64,000 bases of DNA from Streptococcus sobrinus DSM 20742 = ATCC 33478 (GCF_000686605.1 NZ_JMLC01000003.1:105617-169616), one strand, 5' to 3'; shown: positions 9,082 through 18,448, numbered from the stretch's first letter. The notes: generated from the letters alone by a model not told the origin. Made by a program: numbers and translations.

Positions 9082-9792
9082 ATGAACTATGTGTTGGAGA
9101 CACGCAATTTAACAAAAAAATTTGGTAAGCAGGTTGCTGTCAAGGAAATATCTTTGCAAGTGGAAAAGAATTCAGTCTATGGACTATTGGGGCCTAATGG
9201 TTCTGGTAAATCAACCACCTTAAAAATGGTGACAGGCATGCTTCATAAGACTTCTGGCCAAATTCTGATAGATGGACATGAATGGAGTCGCAAGGATTTG
9301 GAGACTATTGGAGCTCTAATTGAATCGCCACCGCTTTATGAAAACCTAACCGCGCGTGAAAATTTAAAGGTAAGAACCTTAATGTTAAACCTTCCTGAAC
9401 AACGAATTGATGAGGTTTTAAAGATTGTTGACCTGACTAATACGGGCAAAAAACGAGCTAGGAACTTCTCCATGGGAATGAAGCAGCGCTTGGGCATTGC
9501 CATTGCCCTGCTCAACCATCCCAAACTTTTGATTCTGGATGAACCAACCAATGGTTTAGACCCCTTGGGTATTCAGGAATTACGGGATTTGATTCGTTCC
9601 TTTCCGAAGCAGGGCATTACTGTCATTATTTCCAGCCATATCCTGTCTGAGATTGAATTGATTGCAGATCATATCGGGATTATTTCGAATGGAGTTCTTG
9701 GCTATCAGGACAAAATTCATGCTGGTGAAGATTTGGAAGAACTATTTACCGAGGTCGTAAAGCAGCAGAAAGAGGGTGAAAGTTATGATTAA
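9082..9792 (+). CDS. lanF: Lantibiotic-immunity ABC transporter ATPase (LanF/LctF type)
   Basis: ATP-binding subunit of a three-component exporter that removes lantibiotics from the membrane. The 236-aa protein has Walker A GPNGSGKST, signature SMGMKQR and Walker B LLILDEPTNGLDP. The Q-loop position reads ALIESPPLYENL, with the glutamate (E-loop) typical of LanF proteins instead of glutamine. Strong GAGGAGG site upstream. It overlaps lanE and leads the operon lanF-lanE-lanG-lanR-lanK. No lantibiotic precursor or modification gene is nearby, so this is a stand-alone defence cassette like the LctFEG/LcrRS system of S. mutans. Confidence 0.9.
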   Translation: MNYVLETRNLTKKFGKQVAVKEISLQVEKNSVYGLLGPNGSGKSTTLKMVTGMLHKTSGQILIDGHEWSRKDLETIGALIESPPLYENLTARENLKVRTLMLNLPEQRIDEVLKIVDLTNTGKKRARNFSMGMKQRLGIAIALLNHPKLLILDEPTNGLDPLGIQELRDLIRSFPKQGITVIISSHILSEIELIADHIGIISNGVLGYQDKIHAGEDLEELFTEVVKQQKEGESYD

Positions 9793-10540
9793 ATTCTTTT
9801 TAGCAGAACGCTTGAAATTAAAGAGAACCATCAGCAAAAAGATTCTATTATTTTCACCCTGTCTGATCGCCCTGTTAACCATTCGCCTTCCAGATTATAT
9901 TTTTACGACCGGTTACAACTGGTGGTATGCCATGATTTTTCCAGGTGTGCTGACTTTATTTATTTGTCTGGTTCAGCAGCAGGAGGAGAGAAAACTGGCC
10001 TATCAGGCTGTCTATCCTCTTTCCGTTTCATTAAAACGCTTTTGGCTCGGAAAAATTAGTGTTATCGCCTATTATATGGGACTGGCAGAATTGCTCCATT
10101 TAGGCCTATTATTGCTGGTAAAGTATTCACTATTTCCGACTCAGGGCGAAAATCAGGAACTATGGCGGTTGGTACTAGCATCATTAGTTCTGGTGTTTAC
10201 AGCCCTCTGGCAAATCCCATTTTGCTTATGGCTGGCCAAAAAGACTGGAACCATCGTAACTTTACTGATTAATCTTGTCCTTAATATTGGTGCCGGCATC
10301 ATTTTCGCAACCAGTAGTTTTTGGTGGCTTTGTCCTTATAGCTGGGGGATTCGCCTGATGGTGCCAATTTTGAATATTTTACCCAATGGTTTACCGGCAG
10401 GAACAGATGCAGTAGTGGCACCGAAATTGCCAACCAGTTCTTGGTCTATGCTGCTTGCAGTCTGCCTATCGGCAATCCTATTGATTTTCTTATTGCATTT
10501 AACCGCAAGTTGGTTTTCCAAGCAGGAGGTTAAATCATGA
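9785..10540 (+). CDS. lanE: Lantibiotic-immunity ABC permease (LanE type)
   Basis: The 251-aa product has six predicted hydrophobic segments and starts MIKFFLAERLKLKRT, typical of MutE/EpiE-type permeases. The frame is open to a GTG at 9776. The ATG at 9785 is preferred because GAGGGTGAAAG just before it can act as Shine-Dalgarno. It overlaps lanF by 8 bp and its stop overlaps lanG (ATGA). Together with LanG it should form the membrane part of the exporter. Confidence 0.83.
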   Translation: MIKFFLAERLKLKRTISKKILLFSPCLIALLTIRLPDYIFTTGYNWWYAMIFPGVLTLFICLVQQQEERKLAYQAVYPLSVSLKRFWLGKISVIAYYMGLAELLHLGLLLLVKYSLFPTQGENQELWRLVLASLVLVFTALWQIPFCLWLAKKTGTIVTLLINLVLNIGAGIIFATSSFWWLCPYSWGIRLMVPILNILPNGLPAGTDAVVAPKLPTSSWSMLLAVCLSAILLIFLLHLTASWFSKQEVKS

Positions 10541-11280
10541 AAAAGCTCTTTCTAGCAGAAGCCTATAAGTATCGCAGGACTTTTATCATCTGGTTACATA
10601 TTCTCTTGCCTGCCTTTATGGGAATAGCCTTTGCCACTTATGGTTTGCTTGCCCCAACCTATTCATGGCAGGCCGTGACCAAGGCCTATTTTGAAGTTTT
10701 GGGAATCGGTTTTCCTCTGATTATTTCTATCATTTGCCAAAAGTCGATCGAGCTAGATAAGGAAGCTGGAAATTTTCAAGCTTTGCTGACCAGTAAGAAG
10801 AGGCTGCCACTTTACATGCAAAAGTTACTCTTTCTTATAGCCTTAGAAATTCTGGCTGTAGTCATTGCTATCGTTAGCTTCTCGCTTTTGTATGGAGGAT
10901 TGGTCAACCACCTCACCTTTTATCTAGTCCTGCTGTTTGCCTATTTGCTATCGACAATTTTCTTATACTGTCTCCACATTGACCTAGCCTTTATTTTTGG
11001 TAATGGCCTAACCATTATCGTCGGGATTTTTGAATCCCTCATTGCTGCCTTATTTCTGACGGGATTAGGGGATTTTGTTTGGAAATTCGTTCCCTGCAGT
11101 TGGTCAAGTAGACTCATTGGCTTAATTATGGCCCATTTGGGAATTATAAAATCTGTTGGACCTGTTATTGAAAGGGAATTGCTCAACTGGATTTTGCTTC
11201 TTTTCATTATGACAATTCTGATTGTCGTTGCTAGCCTAATCTGGTTCAATCATTGGGAGGGTCGTTCCGGTAATGACTAA
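10537..11280 (+). CDS. lanG: Lantibiotic-immunity ABC permease (LanG type)
   Basis: The 247-aa membrane protein begins MKKLFLAEAYKYRRTFIIW, again a short basic N-terminus before the first of about six membrane spans, matching LanG/MutG subunits. It has a clear AGGAGG site and overlaps lanE by 4 bp. Pairs with LanE as the heterodimeric permease energised by LanF. It is followed 32 bp later by the response regulator gene. Confidence 0.83.
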   Translation: MKKLFLAEAYKYRRTFIIWLHILLPAFMGIAFATYGLLAPTYSWQAVTKAYFEVLGIGFPLIISIICQKSIELDKEAGNFQALLTSKKRLPLYMQKLLFLIALEILAVVIAIVSFSLLYGGLVNHLTFYLVLLFAYLLSTIFLYCLHIDLAFIFGNGLTIIVGIFESLIAALFLTGLGDFVWKFVPCSWSSRLIGLIMAHLGIIKSVGPVIERELLNWILLLFIMTILIVVASLIWFNHWEGRSGND

Positions 11281-11312
11281 AATATGATATTCTTGTTATG
11301 AGGTAAGCAAAT

Positions 11313-11972
11313 ATGAACCGTATTCTTGTTGTAGATGATGATAAAGATATTTTAGAACTTGTAAAAACGACCCTAGAGTTAAACCATTATCTTGTTGACA
11401 TAGCGGAGAACCCCGCTGGTCTAAATAAAGATAATCTCACTCAGTATGATTTAATTATTTTGGATATCATGATGCCAGAGATTGACGGTCTGACTTTTTG
11501 CCGGGAGATTCGTCCTCTGGTTGACTGCCCCATTGTTTTTCTCACGGCCAAATCACAGGAGACGGATATTGTACTTGGTCTAGGTTACGGTGCTGATGAT
11601 TATATCAGTAAACCCTTTGGCATAGAGGAACTCTTGGCCAGAGTCTCTGCCCATCTTCGCAGAGAGCGCCGGGACCATCATAGTAAGTTGGTGTCAGGCG
11701 ACATCCAGTTCGATTTGTCATCAAAAGAAGTCAAGGTTGAGCAAGCGATTCTGGACTTAACGAAATCAGAATATGAAATTTGTGACTGCCTTCTCAAACA
11801 TCGTGGGCAGGTCTTTTCTAAAGAGCAACTATATGAAGAACTCTATGGCTATGACGAAAGAGGCATGCCATCAGCTATTGCCGAACATATAAAAAATATT
11901 CGTGCTAAATTTAGAGATTATGGACAAGAACCGATTAAAACAGTCTGGGGAATTGGGTATAAATGGGAATGA
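11313..11972 (+). CDS. lanR: Response regulator of the immunity cluster (LanR/LcrR type)
   Basis: OmpR-family DNA-binding response regulator, 219 aa. The receiver domain (1-115) has the acidic pocket VDDDKD, phosphoacceptor Asp51 in LIILDIMMPEIDG, Thr in FLTAKS and Lys in ISKPFG. The winged-helix output domain (about 125-219) ends TVWGIGYKWE. The stop overlaps the start of the kinase gene. It most likely activates the lanFEG genes upstream when the kinase senses a lantibiotic; this is inferred from gene order and the S. mutans LcrRS precedent. Confidence 0.92.
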   Translation: MNRILVVDDDKDILELVKTTLELNHYLVDIAENPAGLNKDNLTQYDLIILDIMMPEIDGLTFCREIRPLVDCPIVFLTAKSQETDIVLGLGYGADDYISKPFGIEELLARVSAHLRRERRDHHSKLVSGDIQFDLSSKEVKVEQAILDLTKSEYEICDCLLKHRGQVFSKEQLYEELYGYDERGMPSAIAEHIKNIRAKFRDYGQEPIKTVWGIGYKWE

Positions 11973-13336
11973 AAGAAAAAAGTTTTAGCCTAAGAGCAAT
12001 TTTCATCAGCTATTTTGCTACGGTCATCTTGGCCTGTACCCTTTTAGCAATGCTTATTTTAATAGCCTTAAACCTGGCCTATCGCAGTGGGGCCATAATT
12101 CCTGCAAACAATGCGGAGCAGTACTTGATTGAACAAAAAAGGTCCCTGGAAACTAGCAAAAAGTTTGATAAGAGCGACCTGCCCAATGGCACAACCTATC
12201 TATTTATCAGTAAATCCGGTCGAGTGGTCGAAACAGACATGTCCCAGCCAATGGAAAAAGCCATCCTGAAAAATTTTCGGGAGGCGAATGCGGGTAAGAC
12301 AAGTTACGGTTATTATAAGGTCTTTGACCGTCCTGATGGAAGAATTCTGGTCAACTACCAGCTAAGAGAGAGCTACTCTTTCGCCTGGGGAAATAAATCT
12401 CTCCCTAGCGCCACGAACTTGGTTGCTATCCTCTTGGCTGTGGGGAGCTTGCTCATTTTTATCATTACCACTTTAGTCTTCGTAAGACGACTGCAGGAGC
12501 AATTAAAACCCGTTTTAAAAGCAACTGAAAAAATAGCAGAAGAAGACCTGACCTTCTCTATGGGTCACTCTCGAATAAAAGAATTCAATCAGCTATTATT
12601 GAGCCTGGATAAAATGAGAGGAGCCCTAAGCGACTCCCTGCTTCAGTCTTGGTCATTAGAGCGTGAAAAGAGAGAGCAAATAAGGGCTTTGGCACATGAC
12701 ATCAGAACCCCCTTAACCGTTGTTAGGGGAAATACAGAGTTGTTAGCCCAGACAGCCCTAACCGAAGAGCAGGAAAAATTTGTGACCTACAGTTCTAAAA
12801 ATATCAGTCAAATAGAAAATTACATCAATGAACTGTCAACAATTGCTAAGGGAAATAGCTTACGAGACTTCCAGCCTGAGCAGGTTTCTGTAAAAGATTT
12901 TCTTGATGAGCTAAATCAGGCAAGCTCCGCCCTTGCTCAGACAAGAGATCTGCGCCTGGATTGCCAAGACTCAATTCAAGAGAACCTCGAAATAAGGCTT
13001 GATAAAAATCTATTTCATCGTGCCTGGATGAATATTCTATCCAATGCTGTAGAGTATAGCCCAAAAGGTGGTCGACTCTCTCTGACCTATTCTACCCAAG
13101 GAGATGACTTGGTCATGACCTGTCAGGATAGTGGGCCTGGTTTCTCTGCTGAGGCTCTGAAAAAAGCTCATCTGCAATTTTTTAGAGATGATAAAAGTCG
13201 CCATGCTAGCAATCATCTTGGTATTGGATTAACCATTGCTGAAAATATTATCCAGCTTCATAAAGGGCAACTGTCCCTGTCTAATGGAGAATGGGGTGGA
13301 GCAAGAGTAACAGTAAAAACCCCTATCAATAATTGA
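11963..13336 (+). CDS. lanK: Sensor histidine kinase of the immunity cluster (LanK/LcrS type)
   Basis: The 457-aa kinase has a first membrane span at about 12-38, an extracytoplasmic sensor of about 110 residues and a second span at about 152-174. A HAMP-like linker follows to about 230. The HisKA box is ALAHDIRTPL with His245. The HATPase domain has an N box (WMNILSNAVEYSP), DSGPGF (G1) and GIGLTIAENI (G2). The sizeable extracytoplasmic loop separates it from the BceS-type intramembrane-sensing kinases. The start overlaps lanR by 10 bp; ATG 11969 is an alternative. An intrinsic terminator follows at 13341. Confidence 0.92.
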   Translation: MGMKEKSFSLRAIFISYFATVILACTLLAMLILIALNLAYRSGAIIPANNAEQYLIEQKRSLETSKKFDKSDLPNGTTYLFISKSGRVVETDMSQPMEKAILKNFREANAGKTSYGYYKVFDRPDGRILVNYQLRESYSFAWGNKSLPSATNLVAILLAVGSLLIFIITTLVFVRRLQEQLKPVLKATEKIAEEDLTFSMGHSRIKEFNQLLLSLDKMRGALSDSLLQSWSLEREKREQIRALAHDIRTPLTVVRGNTELLAQTALTEEQEKFVTYSSKNISQIENYINELSTIAKGNSLRDFQPEQVSVKDFLDELNQASSALAQTRDLRLDCQDSIQENLEIRLDKNLFHRAWMNILSNAVEYSPKGGRLSLTYSTQGDDLVMTCQDSGPGFSAEALKKAHLQFFRDDKSRHASNHLGIGLTIAENIIQLHKGQLSLSNGEWGGARVTVKTPINN

Positions 13337-13340
13337 TATA

Positions 13341-13383
13341 AAAAACAGCCTTTTATTCAATGACGAATAGAAGGCTGTTTTTG
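13341..13383 (+). terminator. Intrinsic terminator after lanK
   Basis: AAAAACAGCCTT pairs with AAGGCTGTTTTT around a loop that is itself partly paired (TATTC/GAATA), ending in a T-run. It closes the lanFEGRK operon just before the toxin promoter. Confidence 0.85.
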
Positions 13384-13491
13384 CGAGATAGTCCAGCTCT
13401 TGTTAGTAAAAAAGCTAACTTTATGCTATAATAGACGAGTAAAGAAGTGAAGACGGTGGTTACATTCTTTTCTGAAAGTGAGGTGATGCCT

Positions 13492-13536
13492 ATGCGGTAT
13501 TCATCAAAATCTAACAGAGAGGAGGTAATCCTTTGA
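13492..13536 (+). CDS. 14-codon leader ORF upstream of the toxin
   Basis: ATG CGG TAT onward encodes MRYSSKSNREEVIL. Its TGA (13534-13536) overlaps the toxin TTG start (13533-13535), and the toxin's GGAGG site lies inside it. An AGGTGATG sequence upstream may serve as ribosome-binding site. This arrangement suggests translational coupling or occlusion. The peptide itself may have no function. Confidence 0.45.
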   Translation: MRYSSKSNREEVIL

Positions 13537-13640
13537 CTGCTTTTGAAGTGGTAGAGACCGAGACCATTTTAGGTTTTGCTATGTTTACCATAGCCCTAAT
13601 CAGTCTTTGTTACCAAATCTTCAAAAATGGCAAAAAATGA
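13533..13640 (+). CDS. Putative holin-like toxin peptide (type I toxin-antitoxin)
   Basis: The 35-aa peptide reads MTAFEVVETETILGFAMFT then IALISLCYQIFKNGKK: a short acidic N-terminus, one membrane span of about 19 residues and a basic tail. This is the pattern of the putative holin-like toxins of Firmicutes, whose ILGFGMFTIALI core is very similar. The start is TTG, chosen because GGAGG lies 7 nt upstream and no ATG fits. Expected action is membrane insertion and depolarisation when the antisense RNA is lost. The antitoxin RNA itself was not located with confidence. Confidence 0.72.
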   Translation: MTAFEVVETETILGFAMFTIALISLCYQIFKNGKK

Positions 13641-13667
13641 CCGTCATAGCTTTGGTCCGCATGACGG
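13641..13667 (-). terminator. Hairpin downstream of the toxin stop, terminator-like on the minus strand
   Basis: CCGTCAT pairs with ATGACGG directly after the toxin TGA. Read on the minus strand it is followed by TCATTTTTTG, as for the end of a convergent antisense RNA. On the plus strand no T-run follows. Confidence 0.45.
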
Positions 13668-13860
13668 TTAAAACAACTAACTGAAATGTAACCACCGTTT
13701 AACGGCTTTACATGGGGTCTTGTTTCAGCAAGGCCCTTTTTCTATTCTTATTCTACCATAGTCCTGCGATTTTGCAAGACTTAACTAGTTTTGGGGGCAT
13801 TAGCCATATCATGCTTTTGTGTTTACAATCTCCGCAACACTAGAGCTTAGCGAGGTTGCT

Positions 13861-13975
13861 CAATTGAACTCGCCTACACCACTGTGGAAAAAGACAAATC
13901 GGGCTTGGAGCCTTCGTGCTCCATCGTCCGATTTTCTATTTGGCTTTGTGGTGCTTAACGGCTCTGTATCTTATT
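13861..13975 (-). repeat. Repeat family B, copy 1 (left of the LysR gene)
   Basis: Contains TTGAACTCGCCTACA at its left and TGCTTAACGGCTCTGTATCT at its right. The reverse complement of 14921-15034 matches it along most of its length, including TTGAACACGCCTACA and TGCTTAACGGCTTTGTATCT. It overlaps the last codons of the LysR gene. Other members lie at 32774, 37177, 51556 and 60561. The rest of 13742-13860 has no recognised feature. Confidence 0.7.
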
Positions 13976-14876
13976 TAAACTTCACTTCCTCTAACAAATA
14001 GTCGATAAAGCGTTCGCCCATTTTGGAGAGGTTGGCCTTTTCGTGTTTGATGTAGATGATGTCAATTTTGTCTTCCACGTCCAAGGGAATGGAAACGATA
14101 TCGTCACCGTTGAGGTTGCTATTGAGGATACCGGTTGCGATGGTATAGCCATCCAGGCCAATCAGGAGATTAAAGAGGGTAGCTCGGTCCGAAACCACGA
14201 TGGATTTTTTGTGGGGAATCTGGGACATGATTTCCTCTGAGAAGTAGAAGGAGTTGTGCAGACCTTGCTCATAACTGAGATAAGGGAAGTCCTCTAGGTC
14301 GCTGAGGCTGACTGACTTCTTGCTAGCCAAGGGATTGGACTTGCTGACAAAGATATGGGGCTGGGCGACAAAGAGGTTGGTATAGGTCAGATGATTGTCG
14401 TCAAACATCTTGGTCAGGACATCGCGATTATAGCTGTTGAGGAAGAGAACGCCAATTTCTGAGCGGAAATTCTTAACGTCATCAATAATTTCATAGGTCC
14501 GTGTTTCCCGCAGAAAGAGCTCATACTGGCTCATATCAGCTCCCTTGAGTAGAGAGACAAAGGCATTGACCACAAAGGCATAGTGCTGGGCCGAGACACT
14601 AAAGAGCTCACGGTTATGGTCCTTGCTCTTGTAGCGTTCCTCCAGAAGATTAGTCTGCTCCACGACCTGGCGGGCATAGGAGAGAAATTCCATACCGTCC
14701 TGGGTCAGGGTAATGCCTTTAGGATTGCGGTTGAAAATCTTTATATCCATTTCTCTTTCCAAGTCCCTAATGGCATTGGATAGGCTGGGCTGGGTGATAT
14801 AGAGCTGTTTGGCAGCTTCATTCATACTGCCAGTTTCGACGATTTTGATAATATAATGTAATTGTTGAATACGCAT
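13971..14876 (-). CDS. cpsY: LysR-family regulator, CpsY-like
   Basis: The 301-aa protein has an N-terminal winged helix (1-60; MRIQQLHYIIKIVETGSMNE and QLYITQPSLSNAIRDLE) and a periplasmic-binding-like effector domain (about 90-295). The sequence closely recalls streptococcal CpsY, a LysR regulator tied to capsule/cell-wall and methionine-related control and to survival in neutrophils. It is transcribed away from rfbA, in line with cell-surface polysaccharide context, but its target is not shown here. The gene is framed by inverted copies of repeat family B. A TAGAAT -10 places the predicted start of transcription at the ATG itself. Confidence 0.8.
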   Translation of the reverse strand: MRIQQLHYIIKIVETGSMNEAAKQLYITQPSLSNAIRDLEREMDIKIFNRNPKGITLTQDGMEFLSYARQVVEQTNLLEERYKSKDHNRELFSVSAQHYAFVVNAFVSLLKGADMSQYELFLRETRTYEIIDDVKNFRSEIGVLFLNSYNRDVLTKMFDDNHLTYTNLFVAQPHIFVSKSNPLASKKSVSLSDLEDFPYLSYEQGLHNSFYFSEEIMSQIPHKKSIVVSDRATLFNLLIGLDGYTIATGILNSNLNGDDIVSIPLDVEDKIDIIYIKHEKANLSKMGERFIDYLLEEVKFK

Positions 14877-14882
14877 AGGCCT

Positions 14883-14911
14883 ATTCTAACATAAATCAGC
14901 TATAGTTTCAG
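14883..14911 (-). promoter_or_regulatory. Predicted promoter of the LysR gene, leaderless geometry
   Basis: On the minus strand, CTGAAA (14911-14906) is 17 bp from TAGAAT (14888-14883) with an upstream TG. Only six bases separate the -10 from the ATG, so +1 would fall on the start codon. No convincing Shine-Dalgarno is present. Confidence 0.45.
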
Positions 14912-14920
14912 GCTATATCT

Positions 14921-15034
14921 TTAACAAGATACAAAGCCGTTAAGCATCCCAAGGTAAAATAGGAAAGCTGGCGAAGAAGTATTAGACTTCGAGACAGGCT
15001 TTATCTTTTTACAAAGAGATGTAGGCGTGTTCAA
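14921..15034 (+). repeat. Repeat family B, copy 2 (right of the LysR gene, inverted)
   Basis: Inverted counterpart of 13861-13975: ATACAAAGCCGTTAAGCA near its left end and TGTAGGCGTGTTCAA at its right. Copies 1 and 2 enclose the cpsY-like gene, as in a composite element or a hot spot for inversion. Confidence 0.7.
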
Positions 15035-15092
15035 TTTTAAAATGCCCTGTATTCGGGCCTTGGCAATTGCTCCCTGCCATCCCTTGTTTTTA

Positions 15093-15121
15093 CTGACATT
15101 TGCAAGGGCTTGTGATATAAT
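15093..15121 (+). promoter_or_regulatory. Predicted rfbA promoter
   Basis: CTGACA (15093-15098), 17 bp, TATAAT (15116-15121), with extended -10 TG at 15113-15114. Transcription would start about 27 nt before rfbA. Confidence 0.7.
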
Positions 15122-15154
15122 TTTATCAGACAAATTCTGAAAGGAAGCTTTTCT

Positions 15155-16024
15155 ATGAAAGGTATTATTCTTGCAGGTGGGTCAGGAACTCGCCTCTATC
15201 CATTGACCCGTGCGGCCTCAAAACAGCTCATGCCTGTTTACGATAAACCGATGATTTATTATCCCCTCTCAACTCTCATGTTGGCAGGGATTAAGGACAT
15301 CTTGATTATTTCAACACCGCAAGATTTGCCTCGTTTCAAGGAATTGCTTCAAGATGGTTCTGAATTCGGTATTAAGTTGTCCTATGCCGAACAACCTAGT
15401 CCAGATGGCTTGGCCCAAGCCTTTATCATCGGTGAAGATTTCATTGGCGATGACAATGTTGCTTTGATTTTAGGTGACAATATCTACTACGGTCCAGGTC
15501 TCAGCCGGATGTTGCAAAAGGCAGCCAGCAAGGAAAAAGGGGCAACCGTCTTTGGTTATCAAGTCAAGGATCCTGAGCGCTTCGGAGTTGTTGAATTTGA
15601 CGAAAATATGAATGCCATTTCCATCGAAGAAAAGCCTGAGCATCCTAAGTCTCACTATGCCGTAACCGGTCTTTATTTCTATGATAATGACGTTGTTGAA
15701 ATTGCCAAGAACATCAAACCGAGCCCTCGGGGAGAATTGGAAATTACCGATGTTAACAAGGCCTATCTAGACCGCGGTGACCTTTCTGTGGAAGTCATGG
15801 AGCGTGGTTTCGCTTGGTTGGATACTGGAACTCATGAAAGTTTGCTGGAAGCAGCCCAATACATCGAGACCGTTCAACGGATGCAAAACCTGCAAGTGGC
15901 TAACTTGGAAGAAATTGCCTACCGCATGGGTTACATCACCAAGGACCAGGTGCGTGAGCTGGCGCAACCGCTCAAGAAAAATGAATATGGACAATACCTC
16001 TTGCGTTTGATTGGAGAAGCCTAA
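15155..16024 (+). CDS. rfbA: Glucose-1-phosphate thymidylyltransferase
   Basis: RmlA/RfbA makes dTDP-glucose from dTTP and glucose 1-phosphate, the first step to dTDP-L-rhamnose. The 289-aa product has the nucleotidyltransferase signature [35 protein letters not shown] and the EEKPEHPKS segment. It starts after GAAAGGAAG, and its stop overlaps the rfbC start (TAATG), so the two are coupled. The fourth pathway gene, rfbD, is not in the window. Confidence 0.97.
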   Translation: MKGIILAGGSGTRLYPLTRAASKQLMPVYDKPMIYYPLSTLMLAGIKDILIISTPQDLPRFKELLQDGSEFGIKLSYAEQPSPDGLAQAFIIGEDFIGDDNVALILGDNIYYGPGLSRMLQKAASKEKGATVFGYQVKDPERFGVVEFDENMNAISIEEKPEHPKSHYAVTGLYFYDNDVVEIAKNIKPSPRGELEITDVNKAYLDRGDLSVEVMERGFAWLDTGTHESLLEAAQYIETVQRMQNLQVANLEEIAYRMGYITKDQVRELAQPLKKNEYGQYLLRLIGEA

Positions 16025-16617
16025 TGACCGAAAACTTTTTTGAAAAAGAATTAGCTGCCCGTAAAATTGAAGCTATCCCTGGCATGATTGAGTTTGACAT
16101 TCCCGTTCACGGCGACAACCGTGGCTGGTTCAAGGAAAATTTCCAAAAGGAAAAGATGGTTCCACTCGGTTTTCCAGAAAGCTTCTTTAGGGAAGGTAAG
16201 TTGCAAAATAATGTTTCCTTCTCCCGCAAAAACGTTCTTCGTGGCCTCCATGCCGAGCCTTGGGACAAGTACATCTCGGTTGCTGACGAAGGTAAGGTTC
16301 TAGGCTCCTGGGTTGACCTACGTGAGGGCCCTAGCTTTGGTCATGTCTACCAAACCATCATTGATGCCTCCAAAGGAATCTTTGTGCCCCGTGGCGTCGC
16401 TAATGGCTTCCAAGTCCTTTCTGACAAGGTTTCCTACAGCTACCTAGTTAACGACTACTGGGCATTGGAACTCAAACCCAAATACGCCTTTGTCAACTAT
16501 GCAGACCCAGCCCTTGGCATTGAATGGGAAAATCTTGCAGAAGCAGAAGTTTCAGAAGCCGATAAAAACCACCCACTGCTCAAAGATGTGAAACCACTGA
16601 AAGCAGAAGACTTGTAA
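16024..16617 (+). CDS. rfbC: dTDP-4-dehydrorhamnose 3,5-epimerase
   Basis: RmlC epimerises C3 and C5 of dTDP-4-keto-6-deoxyglucose. The 197-aa cupin has GDNRGWFKENFQ, NNVSFSRKNVLRGLHAE (catalytic His in RGLH), SFGHVYQ and VPRGVANGFQVLSD. It overlaps rfbA. Length is slightly above short-form RmlC proteins (about 180 aa), as is usual in streptococci. Confidence 0.96.
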   Translation: MTENFFEKELAARKIEAIPGMIEFDIPVHGDNRGWFKENFQKEKMVPLGFPESFFREGKLQNNVSFSRKNVLRGLHAEPWDKYISVADEGKVLGSWVDLREGPSFGHVYQTIIDASKGIFVPRGVANGFQVLSDKVSYSYLVNDYWALELKPKYAFVNYADPALGIEWENLAEAEVSEADKNHPLLKDVKPLKAEDL

Positions 16618-16894
16618 AAAGAAGCTGTTCGCAGAATTTTCTACAGGAAATTGAGTGTTCCTAAAAGTAAGAAAGTACCGCGCTAGTGAGTAAGCCCTCG
16701 GCTTTTGCTCTAGCTGTCGGGCATTAGAGAACGAGCTAAGTAGCTAGCACAATATTTTTTTACTGTAAGGAAAAACAATAATATTACAAAGAGGCTGGAA
16801 CAAAAGGCCTAATCTTGTTACTTTTTCAACATCAGATAGTTTGACTTTAGTCTTATTATCAATATTTAAAGGCGAGCGAAGCGAGCCCTTATCC
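16618..16894. other. Intergenic region rfbC-rfbB, left part
   Basis: No ORF of note. It holds small GC-rich dyads, including GGCGAGCGAAGCGAGCC at 16871-16887 just before structured repeat A3. No promoter or terminator is convincing. Confidence 0.4.
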
Positions 16895-18105
<1,211 letters not shown>

Positions 18106-18109
18106 GACA

Positions 18110-18135
18110 GGCGAGCTCACAGGCTCGTTTTTCTT
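18110..18135 (+). terminator. Intrinsic terminator after rfbB
   Basis: CGAGC (18112-18116) pairs with GCTCG (18123-18127), followed by TTTTTCTTT. The stem is short but the T-tract is good. Confidence 0.6.
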
Positions 18136-18311
18136 TAGCTTGTTAGGGAGCGAAGCAGTACGATAGGCTCCTAGTGATAGTGTTGCGGCGCCAGCCAGAG
18201 CTAGCTGTCAAACAAAGGACGAGGACAGAAGTGCATCAGTCGGATATTCGATTAATTGCTGGTAGTCTTTGGGGGTTCAAAATTTCACGTGACAACTCTA
18301 TCGTGGCCATA

Positions 18312-18366
18312 TCTTGCTACGTTAGAAAGTATCAAATTGATAGTTTGGATTTTAACTCAGTATAAG
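18312..18366 (+). repeat. Repeat module D, copy 1
   Basis: TTGCTACGTTAGAAAGTATC and a nearby GATTTTAACTCAGTATAAG also occur, inverted, at 63650-63702. The GAAAGTATCA and boxA-like end are shared with the right ends of repeats A1 and A2. The surrounding 18136-18420 has no supported gene. Confidence 0.6.
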
Positions 18367-18448
18367 ACCATTTCTCGAGGGCATGTGGCTTAATTTTATT
18401 AGCATTTTATGATAGAATAAAAGAAAATAAGAAGTAAGGGAAGTAACT

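Larger units (their letters stand above)
13427..13741 (+). ncRNA. Type I toxin transcript with 14-bp 5'/3' complementarity
   Basis: An extended -10 promoter (TG at 13424-13425, TATAAT 13427-13432) should start a transcript near 13439. It ends at a hairpin terminator pairing GGGTCTTG (13715-13722) with CAAGGCCC (13729-13736), then TTTTT. The RNA carries a leader ORF (13492-13536) and the 35-codon toxin ORF (13533-13640). ACGGTGGTTACATT (13453-13466) and AATGTAACCACCGT (13685-13698) are exact reverse complements, so the 5' and 3' ends can pair, as in mRNAs of known type I toxins. An inner hairpin at 13641-13667 could terminate an opposing RNA on the minus strand. Confidence 0.7.

Noticed and set aside
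9776..9784. GTG start for lanE
   Set aside because: The purine-rich bases there are better used as Shine-Dalgarno for ATG 9785.
13819..14001. 60-aa ORF before the LysR gene
   Set aside because: It consists of repeat family B and runs into the LysR 3' end in antisense.
18174..18365. 63-aa ORF downstream of rfbB
   Set aside because: It covers repeat module D and lacks an initiation site or similarity.
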